DNA from: Dioscorea cayenensis subsp. rotundata
Taxonomy: Eukaryota; Streptophyta; Magnoliopsida; Dioscoreales; Dioscoreaceae
Assembly: GCF_009730915.1 (NCBI RefSeq)
Contig: NC_052479.1
Location: 5,456,001 to 5,520,000, forward strand
DNA length: 64,000 nucleotides
Direction of reading: 5' to 3'
The notes below the pieces were generated by a model. That model made no database searches and had not been told where the DNA came from. It saw only the letters and a program-made list of their open reading frames with translations. Numbering within the stretch: position 1 is the stretch's first letter; every line of letters starts with the position of its first letter. Both the position numbers and the translations under genes were made by a program. Shown one piece after another: positions 23,891 to 33,423 of this stretch.

Positions 23891-24230
23891 TTTGATTGTT
23901 TTATTTCTAATATTTTCAGGATTCATAGTTTTTTTTAAAAAATAAAACATAAAAAAATATAAATTAACTATTATTTTCTAATATAATTAATGACAACATT
24001 AAGCATCCATTAAGATTTTTTTGTTAAAAAAGAAAAATGGGAGACTCCCGTTTTCCTTTTTTATTAAAAAAATTAAAAAACCAGAAAACAAGAAAACCTA
24101 TCCCGTTTTCACATTTTTTTTAATTAAAAAAATAAAAGTGTTGAAAACAGGACGCATTCTAATAAATAATCTAGAACATGTGTATTTTAGTAATTATTTT
24201 TATAATATTAAAAAAACTCTTTTTAGAGCC

Positions 24231-24349
24231 TATTTACTTATCTATTTAAAAAATTTATAAAATATAAAATATTATTTTTTAAAATTTACTTTTTGTATTT
24301 AATATACTTCAATACCTTAATATAAATATTTTTGGGGTGACTAACAAAA
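24231..24349. other. 119-bp spacer between the two MULEs
   Basis: This A/T-rich sequence belongs to neither inverted repeat as far as I can align. It ends GGGGTGACTAACAAAA directly before element B. Confidence 0.5.
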
Positions 24350-24650
24350 GGCTTTTTTTTAAATATTACAAAAACATATATTTACTAAATTACGCATGTT
24401 TGGGATTATTTACCAAAATACGCAAGTTGGTGGAAAACGGTAAAATTTTCCCCGTTTTCGGCATTTTTTATTTTTTTAATTTTAAAAATATAGAAAACGG
24501 GAGAGTTTCTCCCGTTTTCAAAATTTTATAATTTTTTTAATAAAAAAAAATGAAAACGGGAGATGAACTCCCGTTTTCCCCTTTTTTTAATTTAAAAAAA
24601 AAAATTAAACGGTTGTTTACTTTTGCATTATCAGGCTTTCTCTGCATTTT
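24350..24650. repeat. Left terminal inverted repeat of element B, with internal hairpins
   Basis: It pairs with 32050-32381. It holds a perfect 12-bp-arm, 3-nt-loop palindrome at 24493-24519 (GAAAACGGGAGA gtt TCTCCCGTTTTC). A second palindrome with 11-bp arms (GAAAACGGGAG...CTCCCGTTTTC) lies near 24552-24578. Confidence 0.8.
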
Positions 24651-24979
24651 TAAAAAAGCAAAAAAAAAGCCTTATGAGGTTTGCATTATTAGGCTTTCTC
24701 TGCATTTTTAAAAAAGAAAAAAAAACTAAACAACCAACTGTTTGCATTATCAGACTTTCTCTGCATTTTTAAAAAAATAAAAAAAGCCACTTTTCTAACG
24801 GATATAAATTTATCCGTTGAATTATTTTATTATTATTTTTTCTTATATAATACCCACTTCCCACTTCATACTATCCCCCCTCCCCCTCTCATTTTCTTCC
24901 ATTTTAATCTTATTTCAAGTTCTAATTGTTCGGGTGATTTATACTTACACGTGTACGGGATTTCTGTTGATAATCTTCG

Positions 24980-27748
24980 ATGGCGTTCTTAAGATTACAG
25001 AGTAATCACATTTCATCCAGTTTGTCAAAAAATGTAATATTTTTGTATACTTAGATAGCGTTGAAATTAATTATTTATTAATAATTATATTAAGACATTA
25101 GTTTCAAATAATAAATTTTTTTTGTCATAATCATTAATCGTATTAATAATTATCTTATTAGTGGCCGAAGCATGTTTAATTAGATAACACACTATATTTT
25201 TGGGGTAATTTTTTTATTAATAATTGTATTATGTCATAATTAATTATTGTATTAATAATTGTTATATTAACCATGAAGAATGTTTATTTAGATAGCCTAG
25301 TATATTATTTGGTTATTTTTTATTAATAATTGTATTAAGTCATTATTTTTTATTAATGATTGTATTATATCATAATTATTAATTGTATTAATAATTATCT
25401 TATTAGCACCCCAATCATGTTTAATTAGATAACCCACTATATTTTTAGGGTAATTTTTTTATTATTAATAATCGTATTATGTCATTAGGTTTTATGAATA
25501 ATTTTATTATGTCATAATTAATTATTGTATCAATAATTGTTATATTAACCTTGAAGCATGTTTATTTATATAACCTAATATATTATTAGGTTATTTTTTT
25601 ATTAATAATTGTATTAAGTCATTATTTTAGATAACCAAGTATACTATTAGGTTAATTTTTTATTGTATTAATAATTGTTATATTATGGTGAGGCATGTTT
25701 ATTTAGATAACTTGGTATATTATTAGGTTAATTTTTTTATTAAAAATTATATTAAGTCATTAGTTTATATTAATAATTGTATTATTTCATAATTATTAAT
25801 CATATTAATAATTATATTATTAGGTTAGATAGATGATGTATTACATAAATAACACACCAATGTTTATGGTTTACTCTTCATCAATCATATTTAATTTTTC
25901 GATGGCATATGTTCGGATTTATGATTTTTTCGTGTCTTATATTTTTTGAAGTCAACCTATTTTATTTTTTCATTTAATATGAAATTGATTAATTTATAAC
26001 TTTCTACAGCCTGATCGGGTTCTTAGGTGTAGACATGTGTCTATCGTAGAGCCTCCTCCAGAAATCATAGGCCTTTTAAGAGAAGTCGGGTTCTATCATG
26101 CGGCTCAAATTGATGCCGCTCTTGTGAGCGCATTAGTGGAGAGATGGTGGACTGAAACACACATGTTTAACTTTACATGCGGTGAGACAGCAATCACGTT
26201 GGAAGATGTGGCGCTATTACTTAGCTTACCCATTAACGACCTCGAAGTCCTCGGGCAAACTTCTGGCTTAGGAAGTGCTGTCTGTGCAGAGTTGCTTGGA
26301 GTGGTCCCACCGGCGGAGCAAAGGAAAGGTCAGAGTATAACTCTAACGTGGCTTGAGGAAACATTTGGCATGTTACCATACGATGCAGGTCAACGACAGA
26401 TAGAATGTTATGCACGTGCCTATACCCTAAGGCTTATCGGTTGTGTCCTCATGCCAGATATGTCTCAGAACATGGTTCATCTTAAGTGGTTACCACTTCT
26501 GAGGGATTTTATAGAAGCAGGAAGATACAATTGGGGTTCAGCATGTCTAGCAACCCTGTACAGGTCTTTATGTTGTGCATCCAACAAGGATATGAAAAAT
26601 ATCAGTGGATCTATGATATTACTTCAATCATGGGCATGGTACAGGATTTCAAGTATATCCCCTCGAACCCGTGCTTTTGTATCCTTTCCTCTGGCTCAAA
26701 GGTGAGAGCAAATTAAATTGATGATTCATTTTACACTTAATTATAATACATTGAAATTATAATTCATTCTCATTTTTTAGGTGGGAGCACATTGAAGTGG
26801 ATGATGATAGCTGCAGCAACAAGCACAATGTGAAGATATATAGGTAGTTACTAGATCGGTTGGAGATGCAACAGGTAATGTTGTTAAAAAAACTGATAAT
26901 TCATACACATATTTTAGATATTAATAATCGTTGATTATTTGGTAAATAATTTTGAACGGTTTATATGGCGGCCTTATGATTTGAACGAGATAATCGCACA
27001 AATGCCACATGACATTTTCGTGGACAGACCTTTATGGACTGCGTTTACATCATTGATTTGCTTCGAAGTTGTTGAGTGGCACCAAACAGATCCAGTTTGC
27101 ATTAGACCGACCTATGATCATGATCTTTGTGGCAGAATTGACACAGATTGGGCATTGATGCACAGAAGATGGATTGGATACTGGAGAGATAGAGCGTCAC
27201 GTTGCCTCAGCCTCCATGTTCCTGCCGAGAATAACGCAATGTCGGTGGAATATTATGAGTGGTATACTACTAATACCATACTATTGGATCAGGACCTGTT
27301 GGATCCTCGTACGAGAGGGAACACTCTTCCAGCGCCCCTAAGAGCGTTTCCAACAGTAGTTGTAGATGTGCCACCACCAAGTCCTCCTGTACGAAGACGT
27401 CGTCGGTATAGTTCTCGGGCCGAACATGACGAGGCACATATTGCTCAATACCCACATCATGAAGGGTATCAGTCATTTCACTCATCAGATGATATCAACG
27501 TTACTCGATCATCTCATCTCCATGGATTTCCTCCAATTGAGCCCAGTAGATACTTTGTTGATTTCAGGATGGACTTTGTGCGGAATTTATTTGAGTATCA
27601 ACCTCATCCACCTATGGAACACGGACAATATAGTCATTCAACTTCATTTTGGCAACAAGACTGGGAGTCACCCCCAAACCCTTCGTACTTTGATGCGAAC
27701 CCGAACACTCCGACCTCGATATACACGATTCGGATGAATCATCGATGA
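24980..27748 (+). pseudogene. Plant mobile domain (PMD, aminotransferase-like) gene of element B, one in-frame stop
   Basis: Exons 24980-25033, 26010-26701, 26781-26874 and 26918-27748 join in phase into about 556 residues. The product starts MAFLRLQSNHIS and has the PMD hallmark ERWWTETHMFNFTCGETAITLEDVALLLSLP (given in part: WWxETHxFxFxxGExxxTLEDV). The second half has FIWRPYDLNEI and a conserved W-rich block (WHQTDPV, RRWIGYWRDR), then a low-complexity tail. PMD proteins (MAIN/MAIL in Arabidopsis) act in gene expression and silencing, and PMD genes also travel inside MULEs and gypsy elements. A TAG at 26845-26847 in exon 3 (YR*LLDRLEMQQ) would end translation early. It corresponds to a CAG by context. 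Without it the frame is open to 27748, so decay is mild. ATG choice rests on exon phase agreement. Confidence 0.8.
25040..25830. repeat. A/T tandem array in intron 1 of the PMD gene (element B)
   Basis: About three units of the same ~280-bp repeat as in element A lie within the intron between PMD exons 1 and 2. Key phrases are 'tgtttaattagataacccactatattttt' and 'ttattaataattgtatta'. Confidence 0.7.
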
Positions 27749-28083
27749 CGACCCGCCGGTGAGAAAGCATGAAGACCTAGGCCACGGGGATTGCTCGATG
27801 AGATATCCATCCACCTCGATGATTCTTGAGGAGGTGGCGGTAGTAAACTGTGAGAGTAGACTCTTGTATTAGTTGTTGTTTTTTTCTTTATTGTGTCGCT
27901 AAAAACCATCCGTAGTATTTTTTTGCTTGGTGTTCTATGCTGTGTACTTTTTTAAAGTTACTTTTTCTTTGCATTTGTTTTTTCTTCATATGCTTTAACA
28001 AAAAGGCTTTAATAATAAGTCATTGCATGTTATAATTATATGGAAGGCTTACATCATTAAAAAAATTACAACAAAAAAGACAT
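27749..28083. other. Gap between convergent PMD and transposase genes
   Basis: T-rich sequence with no open frame. It probably holds both 3' UTRs and polyadenylation signals. Confidence 0.4.
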
Positions 28084-30837
28084 TTAGAGTACATTACGAC
28101 CGACTACTTGAACCGACAATGCTGGGACAATTTTAGCGACTATGTCCTTCATTGCGAAATAAACCACAATGTTTTGCTGAACACCTTCCCTAATATCCAT
28201 CTCGTTATGAATCCGTGTAGATTTTGGTCTTCCTTTCGTTGATCTTTTCATCGTAATATCAGGACATAGACGTGGACCATTGTAAGGGTTCCAATATCCC
28301 TCATTTGATACTGGCTCAAACTCTTTATGATATACATTAAAAACTGTCTGAAGCCTATACATGTTGTCAACATACTCCTCCCAATGTAGACGAATATGTG
28401 AGCATGCTGTAAAGGACATGCCGACATGAAAAATGTAACGTCTGAAAAGCACCACAGTTGCACCAATGTGATCTTAGGTTGATGCGAAAACTGCTAGCTT
28501 GTCGCCCACATTGCGGGGGTAACATCTCATCTACCATGAATGACTTCTCTTCACGGTCGAATTGACGAACGTAAATGTTGGATGCTGCTTGTTGATTTTC
28601 TTAGATTGTCTTCATTAGTGATTCTGAGAAGATAAGGCCTGATGCAATTTGAGCTTACGCCTAAACACCTTTCCTTACAAATAACTCGGCCAGTCGGAAG
28701 TACGTTGATTTAACCATAGCTATTATAGGAAGGTTTCTTGTTCCCTTAAGCACTGAATTAACACATTCTGCGAGGTTGGTTGTCATGTGACCATACCTTC
28801 TCCCTTCTTTATCGAACGCTTGAGCCCACTTTTCCCGCGGTATGTTATCCAACCATCTCGTCGGCTCTGCATCGTTGTCCTGCAGTAAACCATACCAGTA
28901 GTTAAAATCTTGAATGGCTTTCGAATAACCTGCAACAGTGAACTTAAAAAGTTAAGATAACTTCAATAATTAACAACAATGTATGAGTTAGATTAAAAAA
29001 AAAAGTTAATCTTATAACTTGCAAATATTGACAACTATTCGTTGCATTTCTTTGTTTCTGAAACGACGCATGAAATTGGCCAAGATATGTCAGATGCAGT
29101 AAACATAGTACGCACGAGGAGCACTCATTTGACTACCAAGTGATCTAAAAGCTGATTTGATAAATTCATGGCGATCAGATATGAAGCATATTCTTTCTTG
29201 TGGTGTTACACTGGAACATAAGTTGCGCAAGAAGAAAGTCCATGCACCCAACGTCTCTCCTTCCACGATGGTAAAACCAATTGGCAGGATATTTTTATTA
29301 CCATCTTGTGCGATTGCCAACAACAAAGTGCCTTTGTATTTGCCATAAATATGGGTGCCATCTATCTGGATGACCGGTTTGCAATATTTAAAAGCCTCCA
29401 CGCACGCGGGGAAGCTCCAGAAAACTCTGAAAGATTCGAGTATCACGTACCAGGTAAGGTCCATCGTACGCTGGCTGGGTCTCAAGATTAACTATTATCC
29501 CAGGAACAAACTATTGTAACGCTGATAGCCATCTTGGTAATTTGTTATAGGACTCCTCCCAATTGCCAAATGCTGCTTCAACAGCTTTTTGCTTAGTCGT
29601 CCATACTTTCCTATACTGCGGGTGTGTCATCCCATATCGATTCTTTATCTCCGCTATTAAAAGCGATACATTGATGCTTGGGCTGCTTTGATTGGACTAG
29701 TGCTTGTATTTGGCGACAAATCATGTTTGAATCCGACTTGAATGATCATGGATGATCATTGCCGATGAACACGTGTGAGGCCCGATGTACTTTGTAATTT
29801 CCCAAAGTTGTCTCACGGGTCAGTAGGGATGCGTGAACCCTCCAATTGCACCCATTGCCATATGACTTACATTTACCGGAGTATCAAGTCAGATCGGACT
29901 CGATAACTTTGTATTTGATAGATTTAAGTAAGAAGTAATGCTTAATTGCGGTCACAACATCATCTTTGCTTCGAAACCTCATGCCTACATGCGGATCTCC
30001 ATTTGTCGATGCTCCGCTTAATGTATCGGTATACAATAAAGGGTACTCCAGAAATTCTTGTGCGGACATTTCTTCCAAATCAAGGTTCCGCATATGTGCT
30101 AGAGGCTCCATTGGTGCCATTGTGAAATTATGGCCGGTCACTGGAACGTCTTCAAGATTGCATTCTTCTAACTGAATGTCATCAACACTTGCTTCAGTCT
30201 CTTCCCCAAAGCTATCACCATCGTCATCCTCATCGTCTCCACTAGATTGCCTATACTGACCGAATTCAGTTTCATGAGTATCATGAAAAGAACTTGTTCC
30301 GCCTTGTAGATGTTGTGAATTACTAAAATAAATATTGGGTGGTGGATCATCTTATGCCCTCCACTCCGTAGAGAGCCGTTTAGGTTCATTAACTTGGCAT
30401 GGTGATGAAATCCTCTCTCGTCTTATGTTGCGTTGAACTTCGTCATTTGGGGCGGTTTGTTGTTGGGAAGGAGCACCCTCGAAAGTTACAGTGCTGAACT
30501 CCACGTACAATTCAATAATGCCAATATCTGGATTTCTTTTGTGGCAGTCGAACATCATCCGAACATCTCGGTCATTACGTAATTTGAATGACCGATAGCA
30601 AATCTTACCGGATCCTGAAGAAATTGGGAGCCGGTATTTGATACATGAAACTCCTTGGTTGTCAGCAGTCTCAATGCTTTCTTCAATGGATCTTTTTAAA
30701 TTTTCGTAAGAGATGTCGTCTTCGACGTAAAAATATGATTGATCCTCTGACGAAAATATAATTGTGTCTTCACTAGTAGTGATTGAACCATTGTAGTAAA
30801 CCAATACAAGTGAAGTCTCTGCCATTGTTGAAGACAA
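28084..30837 (-). pseudogene. MULE (MuDR-type) transposase of element B, decayed
   Basis: On the minus strand from ATG 30837 (or 30825) come an N-terminal PB1-like domain (SLVLVYYNGS...IIELYVEF) and an acidic linker. A MuDR DNA-binding domain (GMRFRSKDDVVTAIKHYF; CKSYGNGCNWRVHAS) follows. The transposase core has IDGTHIYGKYKG and FISDRHE with two of the DDE acids, and then the YCxxHILANF motif. After an intron (about 28935-29030) comes TTNLAECVNSVLK and a SWIM zinc finger (CNCGAFQTLHFSCRH) near 28460. The C-terminus has YWNPYNGPRLCPD. In-frame stops are at 30352, 29884, 29746, 29090, 28661, 28655 and 28601. Frameshifts lie near 29665 and 28430, and perhaps elsewhere. It is clearly inactive but recent enough to read end to end. 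Confidence 0.85.
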
Positions 30838-30954
30838 GAAGAAGAAGTATGGGTGAGTGAGTTGAAAGAGAGTAAATAGTGTGCAAGAGTGAAAATGTGC
30901 TACTAATGTTGGTTTATATAAAGAGCTCGAATTTTGAAAATTTTATTTATGAAC

Positions 30955-31935
30955 ATTGCAGGTTTGACCGTCCTAATTACTATTGGTGCAGGTTTGACCA
31001 ACCTACTTTGTGCTAAGTACTGACTGGTACAGGTTTGACTGTCCTACTTTGTCTTAATCATTGAGTGGTGTAAGTTTGACCAACGTACTTTGTGCTGACT
31101 GGTGCATGTTTGACTGTCCTACTTTGTCCCAATCACTGAGTGGTGCAGGTTTGACCGGCGTACTTTGTGTTGACTGGTGCAGGTTTGACTGTTCTACTTT
31201 GTCATAATCACTGAGTGGTACAGGTTTAACTGGCGTACTTTGTGCTAATCACTGACCGATGCAGCTTTAATCGATCTACTTTGTACTAATTACTGACTAG
31301 TGCAGGTTTGACCGATCTACTTTGTGCTAAGTACTGACCGGTGCAAGTTTGACCGTCTTACTTTGTGTTAATTACTGACTAGTGCAGGTTTGACCGACAT
31401 ACTTTGTACTAATTACTGACAGGTGCAAGTTTGACTGTCCTACTTTGTGCTACTTACTGAACGGTTCAGGTTTGACCAACTTACTTTGAACTAATTACTG
31501 ACCTGTGCAGGTTTGAGCAACTTACTTTGAACTAATTACTGACCGGTGTAGGTTTGACCGACGTACTTTGTGTTAATCACTGACCGATGCAGGTTTGACC
31601 GTCCTACTTTGTCCTAATTAATTACCGATACAAGTTTGACCAAACTACTTTGTACCAATTACTGATCGGTGTAGGTTTAACCGACCTACTTTGTACTAAT
31701 TATTTACCGGTGCAGGTTTCACCGACCTACTTTGTGCTAAGTACTTACTGGTGCACTTTTTATTGTCCTACTTTGTGGTAATTATTAATCGGTGCAGGTT
31801 TGACAGTCCTACTTTGTGCTAATTACTAACAGTGTAGGTTTGACCATCTTACTTTATACTAAGTACTTACCGTTGTAGATTTAACCATCATATTTTGTAC
31901 TAATTAATTACCGGTGCAACTTTGACCGTTTTATT
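30955..31935. repeat. ~41-bp subterminal tandem array of element B (about 24 units)
   Basis: The units read close to ACCGGTGCAGGTTTGACCG + TCCTACTTTGTGCTAATTACTG, located between the transposase start and the right inverted repeat. Many carry the half-palindrome ACCGGT. Confidence 0.85.
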
Positions 31936-32049
31936 TCAAATATTTTTCAAAAATTGTAGTTTTTTTTAAAAATAAAAAGTTAATATATATATATCAAAAA
32001 TTATTTTTTAATTAAAAAATTAATTATATAAAAAGAATATTTTTATATA

Positions 32050-32381
32050 ATGCAGAAAAAGCCTGATAATGCAAAAGTAAACAACCGTTTGATTTTTTTT
32101 AAAATAAAAAAAATGGAAAAACGGGAGTTCATCTTCAGTTTTTATTTTTTTAATTAAAAAAATTATAAAATTTTGAAAACGGGAGAGTTTCTCCCGTTTT
32201 CAAACTTTTTTAATTAAAAAAATAAATACGGGAGAAACTCTCCCGTTTTCTATATTTTAAAAATAAAAAAAAAAAAAGCCGAAAACAAAGAAAGTTTTAT
32301 TATTTTCCACCAATTTACATATTTTTGTAAATAATCTCAAATATACGTAATTTTATAAATATTTTTAATATAAAAAAAGCC
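32050..32381. repeat. Right terminal inverted repeat of element B
   Basis: Reverse complement of 24350-24650. It contains the same 27-nt perfect hairpin (12-bp arms) at 32175-32201. Confidence 0.8.
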
Positions 32382-32548
32382 ACGGCAAAACTATTTGGTA
32401 TAATTTCGATATACCCCCTGAAATTCAGAAAATCACAAGAGCCCACACAAAAAGCTTCTGAACTCTCTGACCAACGGCTCACAATTGAACACAGTACTCA
32501 GCTCTTTATCCCTCTTTTCTCTTCTCTTCTCTTCTCTTCTCTTCCGCC
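32382..32548 (+). promoter_or_regulatory. Short remaining promoter/leader of the NhaD gene with a (TCTTC)n tract
   Basis: Only 167 bp separate the MULE end from the ATG. A pure C/T tract of (TCTTC)n type at 32513-32545 runs up to the start codon, as in many plant leaders. No convincing TATA box remains in this stretch. The A/T-rich MULE end may supply promoter sequence. Confidence 0.45.
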
Positions 32549-33392
32549 ATGGCTCTAGCTTCTTGCTTCCTTGGAGCTCAAACAGTTCATGGCTCCCTCT
32601 CCCTCACCAATGCCTTCTATGCTTTCTCTTCTCAGCCATCTCTTCATGGCATCAATGTATGGCGCCTTCTCGCACCCTCGCAACCGCTCGGTTACTCGTC
32701 GGGTTGGTCCCCGGAGAGGAGGCCAAGCTTCCATGGATTGAGCTTTGTTTCAAGGGTGGAGAAGAAGGATGGAAGCTCCCAACCCTCTTTTTTTAGACGG
32801 GAAGATGGCGGAGGATTTGAGGTTTTGGCCTCATTCGCTCTCTCTTGTGTGTGTGTGTGTTTTTTTTAAATTTTATTTTATTTTGTAAATGTTGGTTACT
32901 TTGGTGCTTGGATTGAGAGAAAAAATGGAAGAAATTAAAGAAATAAGGGGAAATGTTTGTTCTTTTGTGGGATTTGGTGAAGAAAGTGAAATGGATGGGT
33001 GGATTGATGGAAATGTTGCGGAGTTCTTGGCAAAAAAACTTTAATCTGTCCAAAAGGAGCTTTTTCTTTTGTTTTGGGGATTTATGCCTCTTAATTAGTT
33101 GGGTTTGAGACAATGAATAAAATAAGATGATTTGGTGCTTGGATTGAGAGAAAAAAAAATGGAAGAAATTAAAGAAATAAGGGGAAATGCTTGTTCTTTT
33201 GTAGGATTTGGTGAAGAAGCAAAATGGATGGGCGGATGGATAGAAATGTTGTGGATTTCTTGAAAAATATCTTCTTTATTCCTCCAAAAAGGAGGCTTTT
33301 CAATTGTTTAGGTGATTTTTATGCTGTCTTAATTACTTGGGTTTGAGAAAATGAATAAAATTAGATGATTTGATTATGCATTTTTGGCAAAG

Positions 33393-33423
<31 letters not shown>

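Larger units (their letters stand above)
20768..24230. mobile_element. MULE-type element A, internally deleted
   Basis: The ends are inverted repeats: 'aatatgcatgttttggattatttactagaatgc' on the left pairs with the reverse complement of 24130-24200 on the right. Both resemble the ends of the neighbouring element at 24350-32381. TTTTAGAG stands at 20768-20775 and 24221-24228 and is a candidate target duplication (8 of 9 bases if extended by one). Inside, in order, lie a PMD first exon, a long A/T tandem array, the first ~75 bp of PMD exon 2, a sudden switch to transposase sequence, the transposase N-terminus on the minus strand, and a 41-bp tandem array. It encodes nothing complete and would depend on a related transposase. 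Confidence 0.75.
24350..32381. mobile_element. MULE-type element B carrying PMD and transposase genes (~8.0 kb)
   Basis: Inverted repeats of about 300 bp lie at 24350-24650 and 32050-32381, starting GGCTTTTTTT and ending AAAAAAAGCC. Inside, convergently arranged, are a plant-mobile-domain gene (+) and a MULE transposase (-), with 335 bp between their ends. A ~280-bp A/T tandem array separates the left repeat from the PMD coding exons, and a ~41-bp array separates the transposase start from the right repeat. The sequences outside the ends (CTAACAAAA and ACGGCAAAA) share only five of nine bases, so no clear target duplication survives. The right end lies 168 bp before the NhaD ATG. Confidence 0.85.

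Noticed and set aside
30955..31935. CRISPR-like array from the 41-bp repeat
   Set aside because: The whole unit is repeated with drift, with no unique spacers, and it sits in a MULE.
24341..32390. Nine-base target duplication for element B (CTAACAAAA / ACGGCAAAA)
   Set aside because: Only five of nine bases agree, so I do not claim it.
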